Of a DNA stretch of 64,000 nucleotides, positions 1-9,400 are shown piece by piece; position 1 is the first letter of the stretch, and each line of letters starts with the position of its first letter. A model generated the notes under the pieces. It had not been told where the DNA came from. It made no database searches and was given only the letters and a program-made list of their open reading frames with translations. The stretch is from Streptomyces sp. NBC_00704 (lineage in GTDB: Bacteria > Actinomycetota > Actinomycetes > Streptomycetales > Streptomycetaceae): positions 6,568,501-6,632,500 of the forward strand of contig NZ_CP109000.1 of assembly GCF_036226605.1 (NCBI RefSeq), written 5' to 3'. Position numbers and translations under genes: made by a program.

Positions 1-2265
1 CAGCAGCACCGTGCCGAGGCTGACGCCCACCGTCGCCGCCAGGACGAGGCCGAGCCCCACCGGGAGGGCCGTCTGCCACAGCACCGACAGGCTCAGCGTC
101 CGGCGCCGGGTGCCGAAGGCGACCAGCGCGGAGAGCAGCTTGCGGCGCTCGCGCAACTGCTCCAGCTGGGAGACCAGCAGACTCGCGCCGATCAGCGCCA
201 GCACGAATGCGGAGCCGACGAACAGGCCGGTGCGGACGGACGCGTACATGGCGTCCTCCTGGGTCGCCGACCAGCTGTAGTCGTGCGCCAGGGGGTCGAT
301 CCGGGCGACGACGTTGCGCACGTACTCGCGTGACCCGGAAACCGCGGGGTCCAGGCGCAGGTAGACCCCGGCCGAGTACAACGCGGGCGCGGCCTCGGCG
401 GGCAGCGCGGCGGGAGTGACCAGCAGACTGTTGGCGTCTCCCAGCGAGTCCTTGCGCGCGTCCACCACCCGCACGTTCGCCGGCACGGTCCAGGGCGCCT
501 CGAGGCCGCGTTCGGTGGCGTCGCCGTACGAGGGGTCGATGTAGAGGCGGCGTCCGGGCTTCACCACGGCGATCTCGGCGTCGTTGCGGGTGTCGGTGTA
601 GCCGCTCCTGGTGCGCGTCACGAACACGTCGCCGTCCTTGCAGGAGGGCAGCGTGGCGAGTTCGCGCAGGGCGGTGCAACTGCCCACCGTCAGACCGTTG
701 GTGTTCTTCGGGTCGCGACGCGCGTCTCCGTACTGGGACATGGCCAGAGCCACCGCGGCCCGGACCCCTTTGGTGCCGGTGAACGCGCGCTCGACGCCGG
801 ACAGCGGCTTGCGGTCGCTGAAGTCGACCTCCATCTGGACCCGGCCGGGATCCTGGCCGGTGGCCTTGACGTACTGGCTCTGCGTTCCGGTGAACAGCAT
901 CTGAAGGGCGATGGCTCCGGCCACGGCGACGGCGATGCCGTTGACCATGCGGGCGGCGGTCCCGCTGCTCAGTTGCAGCCGCCGTACGGCGAGCTGCCAG
1001 GACAGCGGGCCCTTGCCGAGACGGTCGACGGCCGCTTCCACGACCCACGGGAGCAGCGCGGTGATGCCGGTCAGCAGCAGCAGGACGCCGCCGGTGACGA
1101 GGTACGTGTTGTAGTCGCCGTTGTCGCGGCCCTTGCCGATCGACGGGTAGAGCATCGCGAGGCCGGCGAGCGGCGGCAGCAGTCGCCACCACAGCCGGCG
1201 GCGGCGCTGCCTGGCCGCGCGCACGACGCCGAGCGGTTCCACCACGACGCCGCGCATCGCGAGCAGCGTGACGAGGACGGCGGCGACCGGGATCGCCACC
1301 GCGACCAGCGCGGCGAGCGCGGGGGAGGGGTCGAGGTAACCGGGCCAGACGCTGACGCCCAGCACCTCGGTGGAGCCCAGGGTCTGACGGCCGAGGAGGA
1401 AGAAGCCGGCGCCGACGACCAGGCCGAGGAGGGCTCCGGCGAGTGCCTCGCCCGCCGCGATCCGCCGGGTCATGCGGCTGTCCGAGCCGATCAGGCGCAG
1501 CGCGGCCAGTCGGCGGTCGCGGCGCTCGCCGCCGAAGCGGACGGCCGCGGCGATGAACACGGCGACCGGGGCCAGCAGCACCACGAACACGACGAGGATC
1601 ATGAGCAGCAGCACCGGGTCGGTCTCCTCGGACGCCGTGTCCGAGGGGTCCGGGGAGTCGGGTCGGCCGTACCGGTTCAGCCGGTGCACGGGGGAGCCGT
1701 CCGTGGGATTCAGCCCCGAGGCGCCCGCGTAGTAGGCCAGTTCGTGCGAGCCGATGAGGCCGCTCTCGCCGATCGTGCCGGTGATTTCGTAGGGCAGACG
1801 TGCGCGCAGCAGAGCGGCGCCGTCCGAGGCGAGGAGGTCCCTGAGCGCGGGGGAGACCACCATCTCGCCCTTGGCCGGGTAGCCGTCGACACCCGGCGGC
1901 AGCGGCGCCCGGCGGCCTTCGGGTTCGACGAGGCGGCCGCGGATGTCGTCGTCGTGCCAGGTGGTGTCGGTGTCGGCGATCAGGAAGGTGTCGTCGGCCT
2001 TCGGCGGGACCTTGTCGGAGGACACGAACGTGTTGTCGAAGCGGGCCTCCTCCACCCGGTGGCGGGCGGCGAACACGTTGGGCAGGGCGGTGCACAGCAG
2101 GAGCAGTGCCACGCCGAGGCCCACGCCCACGCCGGTGAGGGTCATCCGGACCCAGCCCTCGCGCCCGCCGCTGACCGCGAAGCGGGCCCCCAGCGCCAGG
2201 TCCGCGGCCGCCCTCTTCCACGCTCGCTCGCGCTGGGGCGGGAGCTGCTCGCCGAGCGTGCTCAT
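1..2265 (-). CDS. FtsX/MacB-type ABC transporter permease, C-terminus outside window
   Basis: Integral-membrane permease that partners the ATPase encoded immediately upstream; substrate unknown. About 755 codons are visible and the frame runs off the left edge, so the C-terminus is missing. The ATG at 2265 sits in an ATGA overlap with the ATPase stop, giving translational coupling. A first membrane segment lies near residues 45-62 and is followed by a large extracytoplasmic loop. Further hydrophobic clusters lie near 216-240, 270-290, 318-340, 390-410, 445-465, 680-700 and 740. This long-loop, two-block layout is that of FtsX-type mechanotransmission or export permeases rather than import permeases. 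Confidence 0.85.
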   Translation of the reverse strand, partial: MSTLGEQLPPQRERAWKRAAADLALGARFAVSGGREGWVRMTLTGVGVGLGVALLLLCTALPNVFAARHRVEEARFDNTFVSSDKVPPKADDTFLIADTDTTWHDDDIRGRLVEPEGRRAPLPPGVDGYPAKGEMVVSPALRDLLASDGAALLRARLPYEITGTIGESGLIGSHELAYYAGASGLNPTDGSPVHRLNRYGRPDSPDPSDTASEETDPVLLLMILVVFVVLLAPVAVFIAAAVRFGGERRDRRLAALRLIGSDSRMTRRIAAGEALAGALLGLVVGAGFFLLGRQTLGSTEVLGVSVWPGYLDPSPALAALVAVAIPVAAVLVTLLAMRGVVVEPLGVVRAARQRRRRLWWRLLPPLAGLAMLYPSIGKGRDNGDYNTYLVTGGVLLLLTGITALLPWVVEAAVDRLGKGPLSWQLAVRRLQLSSGTAARMVNGIAVAVAGAIALQMLFTGTQSQYVKATGQDPGRVQMEVDFSDRKPLSGVERAFTGTKGVRAAVALAMSQYGDARRDPKNTNGLTVGSCTALRELATLPSCKDGDVFVTRTRSGYTDTRNDAEIAVVKPGRRLYIDPSYGDATERGLEAPWTVPANVRVVDARKDSLGDANSLLVTPAALPAEAAPALYSAGVYLRLDPAVSGSREYVRNVVARIDPLAHDYSWSATQEDAMYASVRTGLFVGSAFVLALIGASLLVSQLEQLRERRKLLSALVAFGTRRRTLSLSVLWQTALPVGLGLVLAATVGVSLGTVLL

Positions 2266-2954
2266 ACGGCGCGCTCCATGTCCTGGGACTTCCCGTCGCG
2301 GACGACGACCTCGCGGTCGGCGAAGGCGGCCACGTGCGTCTCATGGGTGACGAGGACGACGGCGGCGTCCGCCGAGCGGGCCGCCTCGGTGAGCAGTTCC
2401 ATCACCCGCTCGCCGTTGGCGGAGTCGAGCGCGCCGGTGGGTTCGTCCGCGAACAGCAGGCGCGGACCGGTGACCAGCGCGCGGGCCACGGCGACCCGCT
2501 GCCCCTGGCCGCCGGAGACCTCGCCGGGACGCTTGGCCCTGAGGTCGTCGACCTTCAGGCGCTGCATGCAGCCGAGCGCGGTCCGCTCGGCTTCCTTGCG
2601 CGAGGCGCCGTTCAGCCGCAGCGGCAGGGCGACGTTCTCCACGCACGTCAGTTCGGGCACCAACTGGCCGAACTGGAACACGAACCCGAACTCGGAGCGG
2701 CGCAGTTGGCTGCGCCGGGCGTCGTTCATCGTCGTCAGGTCACGCCCGTCGTAGGAGATCGTTCCGGAGTCGGGCTGGACGATTCCGGCGAGGCAGTGCA
2801 GCAGCGTGGACTTGCCGGATCCGGAGGGCCCCATGACGGCGACGACCTCGCCGGGGCGGATGGAGAACCCGGCGCCGTCGAGCGCCATGGTCGGGCCGTA
2901 GGCCTTGCGCAGGTCCTCGGCGAAGAGCAGGGAGCCGGGGGGAGAAGGGGTCAT
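2262..2954 (-). CDS. ABC transporter ATP-binding protein (MacB/LolD-type)
   Basis: Cytoplasmic nucleotide-binding subunit of 230 residues that drives the FtsX-type permease downstream. Walker A is GPSGSGKST near residue 41, the Q-loop is in FVFQFGQLVPELT, the ABC signature is VSGGQGQR near 147, Walker B is LLFADEPT and the switch His is in LVTHE. Length and motif spacing match LolD/MacB/FtsE-class ATPases. The stop overlaps the permease start by four bases. A cluster of TGTATACA-type repeats lies about 140 bp upstream and could hold its operator. No cognate regulator gene is visible in the window. Confidence 0.93.
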   Translation of the reverse strand: MTPSPPGSLLFAEDLRKAYGPTMALDGAGFSIRPGEVVAVMGPSGSGKSTLLHCLAGIVQPDSGTISYDGRDLTTMNDARRSQLRRSEFGFVFQFGQLVPELTCVENVALPLRLNGASRKEAERTALGCMQRLKVDDLRAKRPGEVSGGQGQRVAVARALVTGPRLLFADEPTGALDSANGERVMELLTEAARSADAAVVLVTHETHVAAFADREVVVRDGKSQDMERAV

Positions 2955-3091
2955 CGGGTCACGGCCTCACGAGGTCTGTGGAGTCGGGCGATGGTCGGAT
3001 TCCGGCCCACACGGGTCGGGCCGGCTGCCGGTGCGAACAGGGCCCGGCCGAGGGGGAGTCACTCCCTCGGCAGCTGGCCACGGCCGTACTC

Positions 3092-3122
3092 TACACACTG
3101 TGTATACATGGTGTGTATACAT
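3092..3122. promoter_or_regulatory. Operator-like cluster of TGTGTATACAT repeats
   Basis: A perfect inverted repeat TACACA-C-TGTGTA (3092-3104) overlaps two direct copies of TGTGTATACAT (3099-3109 and 3112-3122), spaced 13 bases apart. Each copy contains the self-complementary TGTATACA. AT-rich ordered repeats like this stand out in the GC-rich surroundings and resemble sites of PadR- or TetR-type repressors, which often control FtsX-type exporter pairs. The likely target is the ABC operon reading leftward. The regulator is not identified. Confidence 0.5.
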
Positions 3123-3189
3123 CGAGTGTGCAGGGCGTGGCACCGCGTACGGCAGCGCAGGTGAGGGACCCGGCGACCGAGATCATCAC

Positions 3190-3300
3190 GGTTCGGAAAC
3201 AGAAACAGAAACGGAAACGGAAGCGGACGCCGGCAGTCGGCGGTGGCGCCCTGTGGCCGCAACCGCAACCGCAGCCGCAGCCGCAGCCGCTGTCGCAGCC
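3190..3300. repeat. Two adjacent hexanucleotide repeat tracts
   Basis: Several copies of GAAACA/GAAACG/GAAGCG at about 3194-3228 are followed by several copies of CCGCAA/CCGCAG at about 3258-3300. Both have a six-base period, so any frame through them gives dipeptide repeats. They fall in non-coding sequence. Confidence 0.6.
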
Positions 3301-3584
3301 CCACCCCCAACGACCGCACGCGCGAGGCCAGTCGGCGCTGTGAACTCGACGCGCCCCTGCCCCGACGCCGTCCGGCCGGCGGGGTGAGTCCCAGCAACGG
3401 CGCACGACTGACCGGCAGTTGACTCCGTCACGGCACCGGCCTCGACCGGAAGGGGATGCCCTCGACCGCTCCGGGTACACGCTCCTGTGCTCGGCCGGTA
3501 CTCGTCCTCTACTCGTCATGTGCTCGTCCGGTGCCGGGGCACCGGGACCGCCGAACACACCTTCAGACTCGGGAGTCAATCGCT

Positions 3585-3722
3585 GTGCACGCATGGGTCC
3601 GACTGGCGAACGAGCGGCCCGACGGGCCCTCCTGGTCGCCCTACCTGGCCGTGTGCATGTTCCTGGTGGCCGCGATCGTCATGGGCGCGCTGTTCGTCCG
3701 GAGCCGCCGCCGGAGCAGGTAG
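3585..3722 (+). CDS. Small single-pass membrane protein (45 aa)
   Basis: Unrecognised small protein starting at GTG 3585, nine bases behind a GGGAG ribosome binding site at 3571-3575. A polar N-terminal half (residues 1-20) is followed by one hydrophobic segment, about residues 21-38 (LAVCMFLVAAIVMGALFV). The tail RSRRRSR is strongly basic, so the C-terminus should be cytoplasmic with the N-terminus outside. The gene is followed after 75 bases by another tiny membrane-protein gene. The function is unknown; it could be a regulator of a membrane complex. The start and RBS support it as real, but no family was recognised. Confidence 0.5.
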   Translation: MHAWVRLANERPDGPSWSPYLAVCMFLVAAIVMGALFVRSRRRSR

Positions 3723-3797
3723 GGGCCGCGCAGGACGACAGGACAAGAGCAGGCGCGGCCTCGGACGCGCCTGCCCCCCGACACGGAGGAGGAGACG

Positions 3798-3989
3798 GTG
3801 CACACCGTCGCAGGTCTGCTCGTAGCCGTGAGCGGTGCGGTCATGGCCGTCTTCGGGCCCGCCTTCGCGGCCCGGGCGGGCGGCCGGACCGGACAGCGAT
3901 TCGAGCGCGGCAACACCCTGGCGTTCCGCGCGATCGGCGCGGCCATGGCGGCGCCGGGCGTGCTGTACGCCGTCGGGGCGGTCGGATGA
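3798..3989 (+). CDS. Small two-pass membrane protein (63 aa)
   Basis: Unrecognised small protein starting at GTG 3798 behind a very strong GGAGGAGGAG ribosome binding site at 3785-3794. Residues 4-24 (VAGLLVAVSGAVMAVFGPAF) form one hydrophobic stretch. A short polar loop rich in Arg and Gly follows (RAGGRTGQRFERGN), and residues 42-62 form a second hydrophobic helix, so a helical hairpin in the membrane is predicted. It lies in tandem with the small gene ending at 3722 and may share its transcript. Two hairpins that could end transcription lie downstream. Confidence 0.55.
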   Translation: MHTVAGLLVAVSGAVMAVFGPAFAARAGGRTGQRFERGNTLAFRAIGAAMAAPGVLYAVGAVG

Positions 3990-4044
3990 CCCCCGGTCGG
4001 TGACCGGCGGGGCCGCGCGCACACGCCGGGCACGAGTGGGCGCG

Positions 4045-4066
4045 AAGCCGCCGACAGGGGCGGCTT
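4045..4066. terminator. Hairpin AAGCCGCC/GGCGGCTT
   Basis: A perfect eight-base-pair stem with a six-base loop and a T-containing 3' flank lies 55 bases after the small membrane-protein gene. It is consistent with a weak intrinsic terminator for rightward transcription. Confidence 0.5.
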
Positions 4067-4093
4067 CTGTGACTCCCGGCGCATCCAGATCCC

Positions 4094-4146
4094 GTAGGCC
4101 CCGGAGCGCACGTGCACTTGCGTGCTCTTGCGCTCCGGGGCCCTAC
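4094..4146. terminator. Long GC-rich hairpin between convergent genes
   Basis: Left arm GTAGGCCCCGGAGCGCA (4094-4110) pairs with TGCGCTCCGGGGCCCTAC (4129-4146) with a single extra base. It lies between genes that converge from both sides, so it probably serves as a bidirectional terminator. Confidence 0.6.
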
Positions 4147-4321
4147 GCGCGTGAAGCGGCTTGGCTGCCTCAGTCCGGCCGAGTCCGATGAAGACCACCA
4201 CGCCGACGGGCAACGGCCGAACGAACGAAGGTGAAGCCCCGTCAACCCGCCCTGGACAGATGACCAGCACCTGCCGCACGCCGGGGACAGGCCGTGCTGA
4301 GGGGCACCGGCACCTGTCCGG

Positions 4322-5752
4322 TCAGCTCGTCAGGCGGAAGGTGGCGTCGCCGCGTGCTGTAGCGGTGGTGATCGTTTCGAGTTTCAACTGGAAGGCGTAG
4401 TGGCGGATGTAGCGGTCGGGATGGTTGTACGACTGGAACGAGGACCAGGTCGAGTCGGCGAGCCCGGCGACTTGGCGGAAGGTGGCGTCGTCGGCGAACT
4501 GGGTGGTGCCGTCGTTGTGCACGAGCTGGAAGTCGGCTCCGTCGCTGCGCAGGTAGTAGCCGGGGAAGTTGACCGACTCGAAGGAGACGGTGCCGGAGCC
4601 GGCCAGACCCGGTCGCGGCCGGAATCTGGCGTCGTCGTTGGTGACGTTCTGGTCGATGCGGACGTCGAAGTTGGTGTGCCGCACGTAGCGGTCCTGGAAG
4701 TTGAACGACTGCAGCCGCTTGGCCGCAGTGTCCGCCCAGCGGGCCCGGATCCGGGCGTCCTCCGCGGCCGTCAGGTTCAGGATCGAGCCGTGGCGCTTCT
4801 TGGTGCCGCCCATGGAGTAGGTTCCCGACGTCGGGAGCCGGTAGGTCCCGACGGCGGACGGGTTGGTCGTCGCGACCGGCATGTATCCCTTTCCGGCCGC
4901 GTACTGGTCGAGGTAGAGGGTCCACTCGTTGCGGTCCCTGAACTTCATCCACATCGGGCCTTCGACCTGGGAGCCGGTCAGGCCGATGCCGGAGAGGTTG
5001 CCGATGGCGGTCCAGGTCCCGAGGATCGAGTTGCTGCCCTCGAGCGTGATCTGGCCGTCGCCGGAGGCCCGCACGTAGCGGTAGTCGCCGACGCCGGAGG
5101 GGACCTCGACGATCTGGGTGTCGATGATGCCCTGGGTGCCGGGGCGGTCGATGTAGATCTGCGGTGTCGTGATCGTGTGGAAGTCGGAGGTGCGGGCGTA
5201 GTAGATGCGGTGCTTCAGCACACCGTCGAGGGTGGCGTTGGTCGCCCAGTACATGACGTAGTCGCTGGTGGCCGGGTCCCAGATCGCCTCCGGGGCCCAG
5301 GCGTTGCGCCCGTCGGGGATGGCTCCGGCGACGTTGAGCAGCCACGGCTGCGACCAGGTGACCAGGTCCGTCGACTCCCACACCACGAGGTTGCGGCTGC
5401 CGTTGGACGTGGAGTCCGACCACGACTGGCCGCAGCCGATGCACAGGTCGGTCGCGATGATCCAGTACTTGCTGCCGTCGGGCGAGCGCACCAGTGCGGG
5501 GTCGCGTACTCCGCGCGTGCCCACGGTCGAACGCAGGGTCATCCCACCGCCGTTGAGGTCGGACCAGTTCAGGCCGTCCGCGCTGTACGAGAAGTACATC
5601 TGCTGACCGGTCGAGCCCTCCCCTATGAAGTGCGTCATCAGGTATCCCGGATCCGCGGCGGCGGCCCGCTGGGGTGTGCTCACGACTTGGGCGGTGAAGA
5701 GCAGGCAGGCGGCGACGAATGTCGCTGCCAGCCGGGAGAGAACCGCGGGCAT
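4322..5752 (-). CDS. Secreted GH43-like glycoside hydrolase with C-terminal AbfB (CBM42-type) domain
   Basis: Predicted secreted enzyme acting on arabinose-containing plant polymers. The chosen start is ATG 5752, which gives a 476-residue protein with a Sec signal peptide (residues 1-34, ending QRAAAA). Residues 36-330 look like a five-bladed beta-propeller of GH43 type: VRDPALV with the candidate base Asp near residue 85, NAWAPEAIWD near 150, and VEGPMWMKF with the candidate acid Glu near 250. The C-terminal part, from about 335, shows AbfB beta-trefoil features: LQSFNFQDRYVRH, VSFESVNFPGYYLR and WSSFQSYNHPDRYIRH are three similar repeats typical of arabinose-side-chain binding. It is divergent from the rhamnosidase gene across a 689-base spacer. 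Substrate is inferred from domains only. Confidence 0.82.
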   Translation of the reverse strand: MPAVLSRLAATFVAACLLFTAQVVSTPQRAAAADPGYLMTHFIGEGSTGQQMYFSYSADGLNWSDLNGGGMTLRSTVGTRGVRDPALVRSPDGSKYWIIATDLCIGCGQSWSDSTSNGSRNLVVWESTDLVTWSQPWLLNVAGAIPDGRNAWAPEAIWDPATSDYVMYWATNATLDGVLKHRIYYARTSDFHTITTPQIYIDRPGTQGIIDTQIVEVPSGVGDYRYVRASGDGQITLEGSNSILGTWTAIGNLSGIGLTGSQVEGPMWMKFRDRNEWTLYLDQYAAGKGYMPVATTNPSAVGTYRLPTSGTYSMGGTKKRHGSILNLTAAEDARIRARWADTAAKRLQSFNFQDRYVRHTNFDVRIDQNVTNDDARFRPRPGLAGSGTVSFESVNFPGYYLRSDGADFQLVHNDGTTQFADDATFRQVAGLADSTWSSFQSYNHPDRYIRHYAFQLKLETITTATARGDATFRLTS

Positions 5753-6441
5753 GTGCGTTCCTGTTCGTAGTGCAGACAGTGCCGTGATCAGGTGCAGGGC
5801 AGGTGCAGGTGAGGCGGGGACGAGGCCCGGCCTCCGTGCCGTTGGGGAGGTACCGGCTCCGTGGGGGCGGAACGTCGCCTGTTGCGTCATCAGCGGCCGA
5901 GGCGTCGCGGGTTTCGCGTGGGTGCGGCAGCGACCGGAACCCCGCGATGGCGGGCCGGGTGACGAGACAGCGGAGAAGCCCGACAGGGCTGTCACAGAGG
6001 TGCGACGGCGACGGGCGCGCAACGCGGGCTGCCCCTTCCGGCAGCCAGGGTTCGAACAATCGAACATCGTTCGCAAGTTCGTGCAGAAGATAAATGCCGA
6101 CCGGGAGTTCGTCAATGGAACTGGCCGGTTCGGCCCCGAACACGGCGCTCCCGACCGCTCACCGCGGTGGAGGACTCCACACTCCACACTCTTGAACTGC
6201 GCAGACCTCCCGCCATCGCGCGGGCCGCACACGGAGATTCCGGTTGCACGGCCATTGACACGACGCCTGCGCCGACGTCAGGATCACGCCTGCAAACATG
6301 TGATTGAAACGATTCAGAACCGTGGGAAGCGAAAATTCCGCCCCGCCTCCACCCCGGGCTGCCGCCCCGTTCGCTGCCCTCCCCGCTCCCCGCTCCCCGC
6401 TCCCCGCTCTCCGCTCTCCGCACAATTCTTAGGAGCCCGCG
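5753..6441. promoter_or_regulatory. Divergent promoter region of the GH43-like and GH78-like genes
   Basis: This 689-base spacer holds no convincing gene. Two candidate operators are visible. One is GTTCGA-ACAA-TCGAAC (6050-6065), followed by further GTTC/GAAC half-sites to about 6080. The other is TGAAACGATTCA (6305-6316), a 12-base palindrome with a central CG as in many LacI-type sites. The 3' end, directly before the GH78 ribosome binding site, is a pyrimidine-rich heptamer repeat. Confidence 0.45.
6378..6420 (+). repeat. Heptamer repeat CTCCCCG in the leader of the GH78-like gene
   Basis: About four copies of CTCCCCG followed by two of CTCTCCG lie immediately before the AGGAG ribosome binding site (6430-6434). 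The tract would give an unpaired, pyrimidine-only 5' leader segment. Confidence 0.6.
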
Positions 6442-9400
6442 ATGCACGATGTGACGCGCCGTTCTGCTCTGCGCTCGGCCATAGCCGTGGCGCTTGCCCC
6501 CACGTTGGGTTCCTTGCTCCTGCCGGGGCTCGCGTCGACCGCGTCCGCGGCCGTCTCGTGGACCGCGAAGTGGATCTGGGCTCCCTCCAGTTCGGCGAAC
6601 CAGTGGGTGGCCTTCCGCAGAACGTTCACCCTGGGCTCCGCCCCCTCGAAGGCCGTCACTCAGATCGCGACGGACTCGAAGTACTGGCTGTGGGTCAACG
6701 GCACGCTCGTGGTCTTCGACGGCGGGCTCAAGCGCGGTCCGAACCGCACGGACACCTACTACGACGAGATCGACCTCGCCCCGTACCTGACCAGCGGCAC
6801 CAACACGGTGGCGCTGCTGGTGCGGTACTTCGGCAAGGAGGGCTTCTCGCACAGCAGCAGCGGCAAGGGCGGTCTGCTGTTCCAGTCGGACATCGAGACC
6901 GGTTCCACCACCACCCGGCTGGTCAGCGACACCGGCTGGAAGCACAAGGTCCACCCGGGCTACGCGAACAACACCAGCGGCACCCAGGTCAACTTCCGGC
7001 TGCCGGAATCGAACGTCTACTACGACGCCCGCAACGCCACCGCCATGGCCGACTGGCAGTCCACCGGCTTCGACGACAGCGCCTGGAGCGCGCCCACCGA
7101 CTTCGGCGCCGCCGGCACGGCTCCCTGGAACGGCCTCGTCGAACGGCCGATCCCGCAGTTCCGCTACTCCGGCCTGAAGTCCTACACCAACGCCGCGTCA
7201 CTCCCCAGCGCCGGACAAGGCTCCACGGCCATCTCGGCCACCCTGCCGTCCAACATCCAGGTCACCCCCTACCTGAAGGTCAACGCCCCGGCCGGCGCCG
7301 TGATCGGCGTCCAGACCGACCACTACGACGACGGCAAGGGCCTGGTCGGCATCGACCAGAAGACCATCTTCAACGTGCGCGCCACCTACGTCTGCACGGG
7401 CGGGGTCCAGGAGTTCGAGGCGCTGGGCTGGATGAGCGGTACGGCCGTGCGGTACACCATCCCGGCGGGCGTGACCATCGTGGACCTGAAGTACCGGGAG
7501 TCCGGGTACGACACCGACTTCGCCGGGTCGTTCACCAGCAACGACGCCCTCTTCGACACCGTGTGGACCAAGGCCGCGCGCACCATGTACGTCAACATGC
7601 GCGACAACTACATGGACTGCCCGACCCGCGAACGCGCCCAGTGGTGGGGCGATGTGGTCAACCAGCTGAAGGAAGGCTTCTACACCTTCGACGCCAATTC
7701 CCACGCCCTCGGCAAGAAGGCCATCTCCCAGCTGGCCTCCTGGGCGAAGGACACCGGGGCGCTCTACTCCCCGATGCCCTCGACCATCTGGACCGGCGAA
7801 CTGCCCAACCAGATGCTCGCCTCGGTGTGGTCGTTCTGGACGTTCCACCTCTACACCGGCGACACGAGCACCGTCACCGGCGCCTACCCGGCGGTGAAGA
7901 AGTACCTGGACCTGTGGAGCCTGGGCAGCGACGGCCTGGTGACCCACCGCGCCGGTGACTGGGACTGGCAGGACTGGGGCACCGACATCGACACCCGCGT
8001 CCTGAACAACTGCTGGTACTACCTGGCCCTGGACACCGCCGCCAAGCTCGCCGCCCTCAGCGGCAACACCGGCGACGTCGCCGGCTGGCAGGCCCAGCGC
8101 ACCAGCATCAAGGCCAACTTCGACACCCTGCTGTGGAACTCCACCAAGAACGAGTACCGCTCGCCCGGCTACACCGGCGACACCGACGACCGGGCCAACG
8201 CCCTCGCCGTCGTCGCGGGCCTGGCCGCCCCCAGTCACTACCCGGCGATCACCAACGTGCTGCGCACCCACCTCAACGCCAGCCCCTACACGGAGTTCTA
8301 CGTCCTGGAGGCGCTGTACCTGATGGGCGCGGCCACCGTCGCCGAGGAGCGGATGCGCAACCGCTACGCCGCCCAGGCCGCCGACCCCGCCTGCCACACC
8401 CTGTGGGAGGTGTGGGTCAAGTCGCAGGGCACCGACAACCACGCCTGGAACGGCGGCCCGCTGTACGCGCTCTCCGCCTACGCCGCGGGCGTCCGCCCCA
8501 CCACGGCAGGCTGGGAGACCTACGAGGTCACCCCCCAGACCGGCACCCTCACGAAGATCAACACCGTGACACCGACCGTCAACGGTGACATCCGCTTCGG
8601 CATCACCCGCGACGGCGCCCAGGCGACCCTCACGCTCACCTCGCCGAGCGGAACGACCGCTCGCGTCGGCGTGCCCACCTACGGCGGCTCCCAGCCCGTC
8701 ATCAAGGCCAACGGCACCACCGTCTTCACCGGCGGCTCCTCCACCGGCGGCGTCAGCGGCCTGAGCTACGACGGCAAGGACTCCTCGTACGTCTACTTCA
8801 AGGTCCAGCCGGGCGCCTGGACGTTCGTGGCGACGGGCACCGGCCGCCTCGACAACCTCGCCCTGAACCGGCCGGTCACCGGCAACAACAGCCTGGAGAA
8901 CACCAGCTGGGGCAAGAACCGGCTCACCGACGGCAAGCTCACCAGCGTCAGCGGCGCCCGGGGATACACCAGCAACGAGTTCACCTCCGCCGACGTCAGC
9001 GCGAACCCCGTCTGGGTGGAGATCGACCTCGGTGCGGACACCGACCTCGACGCCATACGCCTCTTCCCGCGCACCGACACCCCGGCGGCCGGCGGCGGGA
9101 CCGCGAACTTCCCGGTCGACTTCACCGTCCAGACCCGCCCCGACGGATCCAGCGTCTACAGCACCGCCCGCACCGTCACCGGACAGTCCAACCCCCAGGG
9201 GCTGGTGCAGACGTACGGCTTCAAGACCACCACCGCCCGCCACGTCCGCCTCCAGGCCACCAAGCTCGGCGCCCCCGCCTCCGACGAGTCCACCAAGTTC
9301 CGTCTGCAACTCGCCGAACTCACCGTCCCCACCGCCGCGACCACCGTCACGGCCAACTACACGCTCGAGAACAGCGACTGGGGCAAGACCCGCATTCTGG

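Larger units (their letters stand above)
2955..3584. other. Intergenic region, repeat-rich, no supported gene
   Basis: About 630 bases lie between the ABC ATPase start and the next small gene. The stretch holds the TGTATACA operator-like cluster at 3092-3122 and two short hexanucleotide repeat tracts at about 3190-3300. Open frames here on both strands are compositionally repetitive, lack good ribosome binding sites and resemble no family I know. Confidence 0.6.
3990..4321. other. Convergent intergenic region with two hairpins
   Basis: About 330 bases lie between the small membrane-protein gene and the end of the GH43-like gene. Apart from the two hairpins listed separately I see no gene or promoter in it. 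Confidence 0.55.

Noticed and set aside
6061..6073. Possible LexA (SOS) box CGAACATCGTTCG
   Set aside because: The spacer between GAAC and GTTC is three bases, whereas the Gram-positive LexA box needs four, and the neighbouring genes are not repair genes.
6378..6420. Possible CRISPR-like array
   Set aside because: The units are seven bases with no spacers and no cas genes, so it is a simple tandem repeat.
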